A stretch of 64,000 nucleotides of DNA, from contig NZ_JBAJNO010000009.1 of assembly GCF_036880985.1 (NCBI RefSeq), positions 2,640,501-2,704,500 on the forward strand. Direction: 5' to 3'. Position 1 is the stretch's first letter; each line of letters starts with the position of its first letter. Positions 7,700 through 16,858 of this stretch are shown piece by piece. The DNA comes from Limibacter armeniacum. Its GTDB lineage: Bacteria > Bacteroidota > Bacteroidia > Cytophagales > Flammeovirgaceae. The notes beneath the pieces were generated by a model. That model was not told the DNA's origin, did not search any database, and worked only from the letters and a program-made list of their open reading frames with translations. Made by a program: the position numbers and the translations under genes.

Positions 7700-10600
7700 A
7701 TGTTAGAGAATAAAATCAAGCGTTACAAACAGAAATACTACCGTAATGCCATCATTAAGGGTAGTATTTTTGCTTTGACCGTGATCCTGTCTACCTTTTT
7801 GCTCGTAAATGCATTAGAATACCTAGGGTCTTTTAATAAGCTAACCCGTGCTATATTATTCTTCAGCTTTATAGCCATAATATCTATATCATTTTACCAC
7901 TGGGTATTTTTACCTTTATCTAAACTATTTTTTGAGAATCGGCAAATTTCCGATCAAGATGCGGCCAAACAAATAGGCAAATCCTTTCCCACAGTAGCAG
8001 ACAAACTGCTCAACACCCTTCAGATTAGTCAATCGAATCAAGACTCTGACCTAGTAAAAGCCAGTATTCAGCAAAAAGCATCTGTATTTAACCAGATAGA
8101 CTTTACTGAAGCAATACAGTATAAAGAAAACAACCACTACCTAAAGTTCCTGGCGATTCCTGCATTTCTCATCATCACGGTATTAGCACTTGAACCTCAA
8201 GTCTTTACAGAAAGTACTCCAAAGATTATCAACTATAAAAAGGAATACATTCCACAAGCGCCATTTCAGTTTAACTTGCAAAACAAAGATTTGACAGCAT
8301 TCCGAAATGATAACTTCACACTAGAACTGAAGCTAACAGGAAGAGCCCTACCAAATGATGTTTATATAGAGACTGAAGATGGACGGAAACTCAAAATGAC
8401 AGCTGGTAAGGAGGGGAGTACTTTCAAGTATGAATTCAAGAAGATACAGAAAGGAATGAAGTTTCAGTTTGCATCTGCTGGTTATTTCTCTTCTGACTAC
8501 AACCTCAAGGTTATTCAACGACCAAGTCTGAGTAATTTCAATATTCGTTTAGAGTATCCTAAGTATATTAATAAAGCAGATGAAACTGTAAGTAACACAG
8601 GCAACTTGATGGTTCCTGAAGGCACTAAAGTTTCATGGCAGTTCAATACCCAAATGGCTGAAAACCTACACATCAAATTTGAAAGTGATAGTACCGGTAT
8701 TGATGCTACAAAAGTTTCTGATGCACTTTTTGAATATCAGAAAGTAGCAAAAGAGTCTTCGAACTATAAGGTTATCCTCAAAAACGATTTCAGTACTAAT
8801 AAAGATAATATCGAGTACTTCCTGAATGTCATTCCTGACAAGTTTCCTTCTATCAGTCTAAGACAATTTGAGGACACTGTAATGTATAATTACCTCTTGG
8901 TAGGTGGTAATATAGGAGATGACTATGGAGTTACAGCCCTTAAACTCAGATATAGAATACACGACTCTGGAAGTAAGTCAAAAGGTCAGTTTAAGGCAAT
9001 AAATATCCCTTTCAATAAAAAGGCGATAAACCAAAGCTATTTCTATAGGTTGAATATCTCTGACTTCAAGCTAAACCAAGGGCAAAGACTCGAATACTTT
9101 GTTGAAGTATGGGATAACGATGCTGTTAATGGAAGAAAAAGGAGTAAGACCAATAACTTTGAATTTAAACTACCTAGTAAAGAGGAGCTGAAAAATGAGT
9201 TGGCAAAAGAAACCAAAAACACAAAGTCCAACCTAGATAAAACACTGCAAAAAAGTCAGCAGCTAGAAAAAGACCTCGAGAATATTCAGGATAAGCTTAA
9301 AGGACGGAAACAACTAACTTGGCAGGACAAAAAGGATATTGAACAACTAATTGAGAAAAAGAAAGAGCTTGAAAATGAAATCAAGCAACTTCAAGAGCAG
9401 TATAAAATCACCAATGAGAAGTCCGAGAAGTTCAATGACCAAAACAAAGAAGAACTAAGTGACAAAGCTGCACAGCTACAAAAGTTAATGGACGAACTTC
9501 TTGATGAAGAAACAAAGAAGCTCTATGACGAACTGAATAAACTTCTTGAGCAAAACTATATCAATCAGAACTTACAGGAGAATCTAGATAATATTCAACA
9601 GAAGCAAAAAAACTTAAAGAATGAGCTAGATAGGGCCTTGGAATTATTTAAAAAGCTAAAGGTAGAACAGAAAGCCAACGAAATCGTAGATGAATTAAAA
9701 GAGCTTAGTAAAGATCAAGAAAAGCTCGCACAAGAAACAGAGAAGGAGGACAACTCCAACAACAATAAGGATGCTACTGAACAGCTGAAAGAACAAGAAG
9801 AGCTTAATAAAAAGTTTGAGGACATCAAAAAAGAAATGGATGACCTCAAAAAAATGAATGAAGAACTTGATAACTCTAATCAAGATTATGAGCAATTTGA
9901 TTCTGATCAAAAACAAATTGAGCAAGATCAGCAGAACGCTCAGCAACAACTAGAACAACAGCAAAAAAAGCAAGCATCTCAATCACAAAAGAAAGCTGCT
10001 GATAAAATGCAGCAGATGGCTCAACAAATGGAGCAGCAAATGCAGTCGTCTCAAATGCAGCAAATGTCTGAGAACTATGATGACTTGAGACAAATAATGG
10101 ACAACCTGATTAAACTTTCATTTGACCAGGAACAATTAATGAAAGACTTCAAGTCAGTTAAACGAATAGACCCTAAATTTGTCGATCTGTCTCAGGACCA
10201 GCTCAAGCTAAAAGATGATGCTAAATACATAGAAGACTCATTGATTTCACTATCAAAAAGGGTATTCCAAATACAATCCTTTGTGACTAGGGAAGTGACT
10301 GAGATGAACAAGTACATGGATGAAAGCTTGGATGCAATCAGAAAAAGAATCCCTGAAATAGCGTCCAGTAAACAGCAGTTTGCCATGACTTCTATCAATA
10401 ATTTAGCATTACTACTTAACGATATTTTGGATCAGATGCAGATGCAAATGAGTCAAAGTATGAGTGGCAAGCAGAATAATCAACAGAAGCAAAACACTCC
10501 AAGTATGAGTGAATTGCAGAAGCAACTGAACCAGCAGATACAAGAACTTAAAAAAAGTGGTAAATCTGGTAGACAGTTATCTGAAGAACTTGCTAAACTT

Positions 10601-11041
10601 GCAGCCCAACAAGAAATGATTCGCAATGCGATGAAGCAACAGATGGGTAAGGGCAAAGAGCAAATGAAAGGAAAAGAAGGTAAAGAAAGTGGTGGAAAAG
10701 AAGGAGAAGGTGGGGAGCCTTACAAGCAGATGCTTGAAGAAATGGAAAAAACAGAGGAGGATTTAGTCAATAAAAAACTCACAGACGAACTCATAAAAAG
10801 ACAGCGAGAGATTTTAACACGATTACTGGAATCTGAAAAAGCTGCCAAGGAAAAAGAACTTGACGAAGAAAGAAAAGGAGAAATAGCTGAACAGCAAAAG
10901 AAATCTACGCCTCCAAATAACTTCGATGAGTATTTAAAGAAAAAAGAGTTACAAATTGAACTCTTGAGAACTATACCTACTTCCTTGAACCAATATTATA
11001 AACAAGAAGTAAATAAGTATTTCGAAAAGATCAAGAAATAG
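7700..11041 (+). CDS. DUF4175 family membrane-anchored coiled-coil protein
   Basis: A 1,113-residue protein of the Bacteroidota DUF4175 type; function unknown. Hydrophobic helices lie at about residues 18-40, 49-70 and 149-166. A beta-rich region follows to about residue 490, then several hundred residues of Lys/Glu/Gln-rich coiled coil with long glutamine-methionine stretches. The C-terminus is again helical. The domain order suggests an inner-membrane anchor with a long coiled-coil arm. It is followed after 22 bp by an RsbW-like ATPase gene and then ybeY, suggesting one operon. Confidence 0.85.
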   Translation: MLENKIKRYKQKYYRNAIIKGSIFALTVILSTFLLVNALEYLGSFNKLTRAILFFSFIAIISISFYHWVFLPLSKLFFENRQISDQDAAKQIGKSFPTVADKLLNTLQISQSNQDSDLVKASIQQKASVFNQIDFTEAIQYKENNHYLKFLAIPAFLIITVLALEPQVFTESTPKIINYKKEYIPQAPFQFNLQNKDLTAFRNDNFTLELKLTGRALPNDVYIETEDGRKLKMTAGKEGSTFKYEFKKIQKGMKFQFASAGYFSSDYNLKVIQRPSLSNFNIRLEYPKYINKADETVSNTGNLMVPEGTKVSWQFNTQMAENLHIKFESDSTGIDATKVSDALFEYQKVAKESSNYKVILKNDFSTNKDNIEYFLNVIPDKFPSISLRQFEDTVMYNYLLVGGNIGDDYGVTALKLRYRIHDSGSKSKGQFKAINIPFNKKAINQSYFYRLNISDFKLNQGQRLEYFVEVWDNDAVNGRKRSKTNNFEFKLPSKEELKNELAKETKNTKSNLDKTLQKSQQLEKDLENIQDKLKGRKQLTWQDKKDIEQLIEKKKELENEIKQLQEQYKITNEKSEKFNDQNKEELSDKAAQLQKLMDELLDEETKKLYDELNKLLEQNYINQNLQENLDNIQQKQKNLKNELDRALELFKKLKVEQKANEIVDELKELSKDQEKLAQETEKEDNSNNNKDATEQLKEQEELNKKFEDIKKEMDDLKKMNEELDNSNQDYEQFDSDQKQIEQDQQNAQQQLEQQQKKQASQSQKKAADKMQQMAQQMEQQMQSSQMQQMSENYDDLRQIMDNLIKLSFDQEQLMKDFKSVKRIDPKFVDLSQDQLKLKDDAKYIEDSLISLSKRVFQIQSFVTREVTEMNKYMDESLDAIRKRIPEIASSKQQFAMTSINNLALLLNDILDQMQMQMSQSMSGKQNNQQKQNTPSMSELQKQLNQQIQELKKSGKSGRQLSEELAKLAAQQEMIRNAMKQQMGKGKEQMKGKEGKESGGKEGEGGEPYKQMLEEMEKTEEDLVNKKLTDELIKRQREILTRLLESEKAAKEKELDEERKGEIAEQQKKSTPPNNFDEYLKKKELQIELLRTIPTSLNQYYKQEVNKYFEKIKK

Positions 11042-11063
11042 CGTTTGAAACAAATCTGTAAAT

Positions 11064-11468
11064 ATGAAGCCATTTAAGCTTAAAATTCCATCGATTACTG
11101 ACAACCTTAGAATTGTAGAAAGTTTTATCGATCAAGCAAGGGAAGAATTAAAATTCGATGATGATATCTACGGTAATATCATGATAGCTGTAACTGAATC
11201 GGTCAACAATGCTATTATTCATGGCAACAAAAACAATAAGGATAAAAACGTACATTTGTCGTTGGTAATGGAAGATGATAATATCTCTTTTACAGTAGAA
11301 GATGAAGGTATTGGCTTCAACTTTCTAGATCTTCCTGACCCTACAGCTCCTGAAAATATAGACAAACCTGGAGGACGTGGAATTTTCCTTATTAAGCACT
11401 TGGCTGACGAAGTTCGATTTACCCAAGAGGGGAAAAGAGTAGAAATCATCTTTTACTTGAATTCGTAA
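11064..11468 (+). CDS. RsbW-like ATP-binding protein (HATPase_c_2)
   Basis: A 134-residue GHKL-fold protein without a dimerisation or transmembrane domain. It shows an N box ESVNNAIIHGN, a G1 box DEGIGF and a G2 box GGRGIFLI. This single-domain form is typical of anti-sigma factor / serine kinases such as RsbW and SpoIIAB, which phosphorylate an STAS partner. No STAS or sigma factor gene is adjacent. The gene is 22 bp after the DUF4175 gene and 21 bp before ybeY. Confidence 0.88.
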   Translation: MKPFKLKIPSITDNLRIVESFIDQAREELKFDDDIYGNIMIAVTESVNNAIIHGNKNNKDKNVHLSLVMEDDNISFTVEDEGIGFNFLDLPDPTAPENIDKPGGRGIFLIKHLADEVRFTQEGKRVEIIFYLNS

Positions 11469-11489
11469 GCAAGTAAATACTTATTTTAT

Positions 11490-11918
11490 ATGGTCGATAA
11501 TATTAATTTTTTCTTTGAAGATGTAGAGTTTGATTTTTCTAACGAAGAAAAAGTCAAACAGTGGGTCGGTGATACAGTCGCTCAATATGATTTCAGTGTT
11601 GATGAAATCAACTATATTTTCTGTTCAGATGAGTACCTATATCAGATCAATGTGGAGTACCTGAACCATGATACTTATACTGATATTATTACATTTGACA
11701 ACTCGGAACGTGAAGGAGAGATTCTCTCTGATATCTTTATCAGTGTAGAAAGAGTAAAAGATAATGCCTCAGAGTTTAATGTTTCATTTGAAGATGAACT
11801 ACACAGAGTAATGATTCATGGGATTCTTCATCTAGTTGGTCTGAAGGATAAAACTGACGATGAAAAATCAATTATGAGAAGTACAGAAAAGAAACACCTT
11901 GACTTGAGGTCTTTCTAA
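11490..11918 (+). CDS. ybeY: Endoribonuclease YbeY (rRNA maturation factor)
   Basis: YbeY is a metal-dependent RNase involved in 16S rRNA 3' end maturation and ribosome quality control. The 142-residue protein has the family core, including TDIITFD and the metal motif starting at His110 (HGILHLVGLKDKT). The first two histidines (110 and 114) are present. The position of the third histidine in the classical HGxLHLxGxDH motif is occupied by Lys-Asp. I recall this substitution from other Bacteroidota YbeY proteins, so it is probably lineage-typical. A parS palindrome follows 37 bp after the stop. Confidence 0.93.
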   Translation: MVDNINFFFEDVEFDFSNEEKVKQWVGDTVAQYDFSVDEINYIFCSDEYLYQINVEYLNHDTYTDIITFDNSEREGEILSDIFISVERVKDNASEFNVSFEDELHRVMIHGILHLVGLKDKTDDEKSIMRSTEKKHLDLRSF

Positions 11919-11955
11919 TAGACTAGATCTAAAGGTATTTTATATGCAAATATTG

Positions 11956-11977
11956 AAGTGTTCCACGTGGAACACTT
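11956..11977. promoter_or_regulatory. parS: parS site 1 (ParB-binding palindrome), possibly also a terminator
   Basis: A perfect 22-bp palindrome centred between 11966 and 11967. Its inner 16 bases are TGTTCCACGTGGAACA, identical to the form of the bacterial centromere parS known from Pseudomonas. It is followed on the plus strand by seven T residues (11976-11982), so it may also fold and end ybeY transcription. The second copy lies 183 bp away, centre to centre. Two such palindromes so close together are very unlikely by chance. Confidence 0.88.
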
Positions 11978-12098
11978 TTTTTATTTATAGACTATTCTAC
12001 TAGTGAAATCAGTATTTTCTTAAAAAGGTTATATGCTTGAAACATTTTTGTACAAATAATTGTCTATTAGTGGCGTACTTAAACTCCTAATAAACAAT

Positions 12099-12106
12099 TA
12101 TATTTG
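12099..12106 (+). promoter_or_regulatory. -7 element for mnmG, between the two parS sites
   Basis: TATATTTG fits the Bacteroidota -7 consensus TANNTTTG. No clear TTTG -33 element is present at 19-20 bp. A start near 12113 would place the second parS palindrome inside the mnmG leader. Confidence 0.4.
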
Positions 12107-12141
12107 CACTCTAGTACGAATTAGTATAAGATAATCCTTAA

Positions 12142-12157
12142 CGTTCCACGTGGAACA
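12142..12157. promoter_or_regulatory. parS: parS site 2 (ParB-binding palindrome)
   Basis: The 14-bp core GTTCCACGTGGAAC (12143-12156) is a perfect palindrome. The extended 16-mer differs from the universal parS consensus only at its first base (C instead of T). It sits 23 bp upstream of the mnmG start codon, inside the probable leader. Confidence 0.85.
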
Positions 12158-12179
12158 TTCAATAAAATAAAGCTTAATA

Positions 12180-14045
12180 ATGTATCCTAATTACGATATT
12201 ATTGTAGTCGGAGGTGGTCATGCAGGATGCGAAGCCGCCCATGCAGCAGCTACACTAGGTTCTAAAGTTCTTCTCATTACGATGAACATGGAAACAATTG
12301 CCCAAATGAGTTGTAATCCAGCAATGGGTGGTGTTGCCAAAGGACAGATCGTAAGAGAAATTGATGCATTAGGAGGAATGTCAGGAATTATTACTGACAA
12401 GACGATGATTCAATTCCGCATGTTGAACCGATCAAAAGGTCCAGCAATGTGGAGCCCTAGAGCACAAAGTGACAGACACATGTTTGCTAGAGAGTGGCGC
12501 CTAGCCTTGGAAGCTAATCCAAATGTTGACTTCTGGCAAGATATGGTCACTGAACTTGTTGTCACGAATGGCAAATTGACTGGTGTAAAAACCAGTATAG
12601 GAATTGAATTTAATGCTAAAGCTGTTGTTCTAACAAATGGAACATTCCTAAATGGATTAATCCATATTGGTGAAAAACAATTTGGAGGAGGTAGAACAGG
12701 AGAGAGGGCCGCTAAAGGTCTTACTGAACAATTAGTCGAATTAGGCTTCGAGTCTGGACGAATGAAGACCGGAACACCTCCAAGGGTTGATGGCAGGTCT
12801 TTGAACTGGGAAGCTATGGAAGAACAAAAGGGTGATGAAAAACCTGAAAAATTCTCATATAGCGACGAAACAAAACCTTTAGAAAAGCAGCGTAGCTGTT
12901 ACATCACCTATACGAACAATGAGGTTCATGAAATGCTAAAAACCGGCTTTGAAAAGTCTCCAATGTTCCAAGGAAGAATTAAAGGTCTCGGTCCAAGGTA
13001 TTGTCCTTCTATAGAAGATAAAATCAATCGATTTGCAGAAAGAGAAAGACATCAGATCTTTGTGGAACCTGAAGGATGGGATACAGTAGAAATCTATGTA
13101 AATGGATTCTCAACTTCACTACCAGAAGATGTACAATACAAAGCATTAAAAATGGTCCCTGGTTTTGAGAATGTTAGGATTTTCAGACCTGGATATGCTA
13201 TTGAATATGACTTCTTCCCTCCAACACAATTACATAACACACTAGAAACCAAACTGATCCGAAACCTTTTCTTTGCAGGGCAAATAAATGGTACAACAGG
13301 ATATGAGGAAGCTGCATGTCAAGGGATGATGGCAGGTATCAATGCTCACAATAATGTCCACGAAAAAGATCCATTTATATTAAGCAGATCAGATGCCTAT
13401 ATCGGTGTATTGATTGATGACTTGATCAATAAAGGGACAAATGAACCATATAGAATGTTTACATCAAGAGCTGAATACCGTATCCTTTTAAGGCAGGATA
13501 ATGCAGACTTGAGACTAACTCCTATTGGTTATGAACTTGGGTTAGCTTCTGAAGATCGATTCAGAAAAATGGATGAAAAGAGAAAGAATATTAATAGTCT
13601 TTCTGATTTTATCAAGGACTATAGTGTCAAGACCAAGGATGCTAACCCTGTTTTAGAAGAAAATAATATTAGTCCTATGCCTCAAGGTATGAAGGCTTCT
13701 CAACTTCTAAAAAGACCTGAGATAAATATTAATGTTCTTCAAGAATGTTCTTCTGAGCTGAAAGAAACAATAGCTCAGTATAGTGATAAAGAAAAAGAAG
13801 AAGTTGAAATTCTTCTGAAGTATGAAAACTATATTGAAAAAGAAGAAAAACTTGCCAGCAAGCTAACAGTATTAGAAGGATACAAGATTCCAATTGGATT
13901 CGATTTTTCAACATTGAAGGCACTATCAGCAGAAGCCAGAGAAAAGTTGAATAAAGTTAAGCCTAGTACAATTGGTCAAGCGTCAAGAATCAGTGGAGTA
14001 AGCCCATCAGATGTTTCAATCCTAATGGTGCACTTGGAAAAGTAA
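12180..14045 (+). CDS. mnmG: tRNA uridine-5-carboxymethylaminomethyl modification enzyme MnmG (GidA)
   Basis: MnmG is the FAD-dependent partner of MnmE and modifies wobble uridine 34 in several tRNAs. The 621-residue length is normal. The FAD-binding [10 protein letters not shown] begins at residue 11. Other family signatures are [19 protein letters not shown] and [15 protein letters not shown]. The gene is classically found next to oriC in many bacteria, and here a dense DnaA-box cluster lies about 2 kb downstream. Transcription ends at a strong hairpin at 14076-14120. Confidence 0.98.
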   Translation: MYPNYDIIVVGGGHAGCEAAHAAATLGSKVLLITMNMETIAQMSCNPAMGGVAKGQIVREIDALGGMSGIITDKTMIQFRMLNRSKGPAMWSPRAQSDRHMFAREWRLALEANPNVDFWQDMVTELVVTNGKLTGVKTSIGIEFNAKAVVLTNGTFLNGLIHIGEKQFGGGRTGERAAKGLTEQLVELGFESGRMKTGTPPRVDGRSLNWEAMEEQKGDEKPEKFSYSDETKPLEKQRSCYITYTNNEVHEMLKTGFEKSPMFQGRIKGLGPRYCPSIEDKINRFAERERHQIFVEPEGWDTVEIYVNGFSTSLPEDVQYKALKMVPGFENVRIFRPGYAIEYDFFPPTQLHNTLETKLIRNLFFAGQINGTTGYEEAACQGMMAGINAHNNVHEKDPFILSRSDAYIGVLIDDLINKGTNEPYRMFTSRAEYRILLRQDNADLRLTPIGYELGLASEDRFRKMDEKRKNINSLSDFIKDYSVKTKDANPVLEENNISPMPQGMKASQLLKRPEININVLQECSSELKETIAQYSDKEKEEVEILLKYENYIEKEEKLASKLTVLEGYKIPIGFDFSTLKALSAEAREKLNKVKPSTIGQASRISGVSPSDVSILMVHLEK

Positions 14046-14075
14046 AATTATAAAAACTGTTATAAACTAGGAAAA

Positions 14076-14120
14076 AGGCATACCTCTATCTTATTTTGGG
14101 ATAGGGATATGCCTTTTTTT
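14076..14120 (+). terminator. Intrinsic terminator after mnmG
   Basis: AGGCATA (14076-14082) pairs with TATGCCT (14108-14114), and CTATC (14086-14090) with GATAG (14100-14104). Seven T follow. The hairpin covers the first possible ATG (14109) of the next ORF, arguing for the later start at 14166. Confidence 0.8.
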
Positions 14121-14165
14121 CTAAACTTTTTCCCGTATCCATTTACACAGTTCGGAACTATATAT

Positions 14166-15863
14166 ATGAAGATTTTAGAAATAACTTATTCTTTTTTGGC
14201 TATTGCTTCTACAGTATGGCTAGTAAGCTCATGTGCGAATATTCAACCTCCCTCTGGAGGACCAAAAGACACTACACCTCCTCATCTACTATTGACGATT
14301 CCAAAAAATGGACAAACCAATTATACAGATGAAAAAGTTACATTATTATTTGATGAGGATATACAGCAAGAAAAAATCAAGCAGGAGTTAATCATGACTC
14401 CTTATAAAAAGGATAGGACTTATAAAGTAAAGGTGAGGAAGAATAAACTTATTATGAGTTTTCTAGAACCACTGGATTCTAATACAACCTACCTCATGGA
14501 TTTTAGAAATACGGTTAAAGACCTTACTGAAAAAAATGTCGCCCAAAATGTAATTCTATATTTTAGTACAGGTAGCCAACTGGACTCTATCGCTATTACA
14601 GGACAAGTAAAAGACCTCATGACAGGTGAGCCAGTAGCAGAAGGTTTTGTTGGACTTTATGATGTCAATGATACATTGGATATAGAAGATGCACAACCTC
14701 TCTATGTAACTGCTACCAATGAGAATGGCTTATATATCATCGACCGAATAAAAAAAGGGACATACCGGATATATGCCATGGAAGAGAAAGATGGCAACTT
14801 TAAGTATAACGATCGAATTGAAAAAATTGGCTTCAAGAAAGACAGCATAGTCATTGAAGAAAATATTGATGGCATTGACTTCAATATCACTGATTATGAT
14901 AATAAAGAATTCAACTTTCAAAAAGCTCAAAAGAATAAGCAAAATATCCTACTCACTTTTAACAAGACTGTAGTTGACTATAAAGTGAATTTTCTTGACC
15001 CTGAGTTTAAGGATAGTCTTTTTTCTCAGTTGACTCCAGAAGGTATTGATATTTATTACATAGGCAATCAAATAATGAAAGACTCTGTTGATGTCAATGT
15101 AATAGCTATAGACTCAACCGAACAGCAACTTGACTTTACCACCAAAATTCTCTTTGAGCAATCTGAAGGAGATATAGAGGATGAAAAAGATAATAAAGGA
15201 AAAGGAACTGGTCTGTTTGGAAGAAAAAAAGAAGAAACTATAACTACTACTACACTTGATCTAAAAGTAGTGGAACCAAAAGATAAAAAGCTTGTACCAA
15301 ATAGCACCAATGAGTTTGTTCTAAACTTTGACAAACTAGTACTGACTATCTTACCTGATAGCATATTTTTTATCCAAAGTGGAGATACTACAACCTTTGA
15401 AAATGATATAGTACTGAACCATAATAGAACTGAAGCCTCATTAGGAACAATTAAAGCAGATTCTGCATTTAGCATTCAATTAAAAAAAGGAGCTTTTATT
15501 TCTATCCTAAAAGACTCGACGAATGAACAAACACTTTCTTACAGTATCAAGAGTGAAGATGAATATGGAATTATAGAAGGTTTAGTAAAAGGAGATGCTC
15601 CTAACTTTTTTGTTCAGCTTTTGAATGATAAGTATGAGGTTGTAGAAGAACTAAAAAATATTAGAGAGTTTAGGTTCGAATTTATCAAACCTTCCGACTA
15701 TTACATTCGGGTCTTAGTAGATGAGAATGGAGATGGTAAATGGTCAAAAGGAAATTACCTTGAGCGTATTCCTCCTGAGAAAGTAGTCGTATTTAAAAAG
15801 AAAATTACAGTTCAAGCCAATTGGGAAATCAGAAGAGAGGATACTATCATCAACATTGATTAA
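14166..15863 (+). CDS. Ig-like domain (Big_5) lipoprotein
   Basis: A 565-residue exported protein starting at ATG 14166, giving a proper lipoprotein signal with lipobox VSSC and Cys23. The mature N-terminus, ANIQPPSGGPKDTTPP, and the following Big_5-like Ig domain (about residues 38-140) are typical of a widespread Bacteroidota lipoprotein family of unknown role. A carboxypeptidase-regulatory-like beta domain seems to follow near residues 145-230. It is probably anchored in the outer membrane. The earlier ATG at 14109 overlaps the mnmG terminator and was rejected. Confidence 0.82.
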   Translation: MKILEITYSFLAIASTVWLVSSCANIQPPSGGPKDTTPPHLLLTIPKNGQTNYTDEKVTLLFDEDIQQEKIKQELIMTPYKKDRTYKVKVRKNKLIMSFLEPLDSNTTYLMDFRNTVKDLTEKNVAQNVILYFSTGSQLDSIAITGQVKDLMTGEPVAEGFVGLYDVNDTLDIEDAQPLYVTATNENGLYIIDRIKKGTYRIYAMEEKDGNFKYNDRIEKIGFKKDSIVIEENIDGIDFNITDYDNKEFNFQKAQKNKQNILLTFNKTVVDYKVNFLDPEFKDSLFSQLTPEGIDIYYIGNQIMKDSVDVNVIAIDSTEQQLDFTTKILFEQSEGDIEDEKDNKGKGTGLFGRKKEETITTTTLDLKVVEPKDKKLVPNSTNEFVLNFDKLVLTILPDSIFFIQSGDTTTFENDIVLNHNRTEASLGTIKADSAFSIQLKKGAFISILKDSTNEQTLSYSIKSEDEYGIIEGLVKGDAPNFFVQLLNDKYEVVEELKNIREFRFEFIKPSDYYIRVLVDENGDGKWSKGNYLERIPPEKVVVFKKKITVQANWEIRREDTIINID

Positions 15864-15895
15864 TACTTCCTCTAAAGAAATCAGATACTTTATAC

Positions 15896-15932
15896 ATACC
15901 CTGTTGATAACATTTCAACAGGGTATTTTTTT
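15896..15932 (+). terminator. Intrinsic terminator before the origin region
   Basis: A 12-bp stem (ATACCCTGTTGA at 15896-15907, complement at 15915-15926) is followed by a run of T to 15932. It shields the origin region from incoming transcription. Confidence 0.88.
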
Positions 15933-16060
15933 ATCATTTATCTTAACTCAGATACCCTTTATTTCTTATAGATATCATCATTCAATCATGACTGATATTC
16001 TTATAAAACAAACTAAATATTTAGTTATGTAATCATGAAATCAATTACTTATTAGTGTGT

Positions 16061-16087
16061 TGTTGATAAGATGAAGACTTATCAACA
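16061..16087. repeat. Inverted pair of DnaA-box-like nonamers
   Basis: TGTTGATAA (16061-16069) and TTATCAACA (16079-16087) are exact inverted copies nine bases apart. They are the leftmost sites of the origin cluster and differ from the classical TTATCCACA by one base. Confidence 0.7.
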
Positions 16088-16796
16088 TTGATACTAACAA
16101 GATTAAGTATCAACACTAGATAAACAGTGAAAATACAATACCAACATATCAACACCATGTATTTATCTGATTATCAATTAATTAACACCTAAGTGTTGAT
16201 AATGAAAATTATAATAAACATATCAACAAATAACAAAATGAGCTAATGTGAATAATAATGAGAGAAATTTACTGAGTATATGAAAAAGGAAAACAGAAAA
16301 AACCAAGAGGAAGGAAAGTGAATATAAATTGAACTTAGCAAAAAAGCATTGTTGATAAACAATTGATATAAGTTGCCAAAAAAAGTATATTTTCTATTAA
16401 AATTAGCATTAATCAAATCCTCACTCGAGATTAATTGAATAATATGAGTTATATCTGTTAATATTATAAGCGATAGAAAGAATAATTGTGAATATCCACA
16501 TATCAACAGTCAGAAATGTCGAACTTATGTTGACAGTTAATAAACTGTTCATAAATAGGTAAAACTATCAACAGTAACTAACAAATACACTTTACCAACA
16601 CTATTCACATAGCTGTTGACAAGTCTATGTTTACAAAAATGGGGCTTACCAACTCACTTTTAACACTCAACTTTCTGTGGATTGTTGACAATATGAATAG
16701 TTGATAAACAACGTAAAGTACTGATAATCTAGTAATTTAGGTGTTAACCATCTGTTGATAGTCTGTTAGACTGTGTGGACAAGATTTTCCATCAAC

Positions 16797-16858
16797 ATAT
16801 CCACACTACTACTATTACTAAAAGAGAAAAATTTTTTTATTCTTAATTTATAATCTAT
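16797..16858 (+). promoter_or_regulatory. DnaA-box, DnaA-trio array and unwinding element
   Basis: ATATCCACA (16797-16805) is followed without a gap by the triplets CTA, CTA, CTA, TTA, CTA (16806-16820). An A/T-rich stretch then runs to about 16858. A DnaA box followed by repeated CTA-type triplets (3'-GAT on the other strand) and AT-rich DNA is the layout described for the bacterial basal unwinding system, where DnaA loads on single-stranded DNA. A second TTGTCCACA-type box lies at 16774-16782 on the opposite strand. Confidence 0.75.

Noticed and set aside
14109-14165. Upstream start of the Ig-like lipoprotein
   Set aside because: It lies in the mnmG terminator; only the start at 14166 gives a normal lipoprotein signal.
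16243-16506. 87-codon minus-strand ORF inside the origin region
   Set aside because: Its composition (Phe, Ile, Ser, Leu) is what AT-rich noncoding DNA gives by chance, and it overlaps several DnaA-like boxes.
16061-16805. Repeated TATCAACA words as a CRISPR array
   Set aside because: Repeats are only nine bases long, irregularly spaced and on both strands; there are no cas genes.
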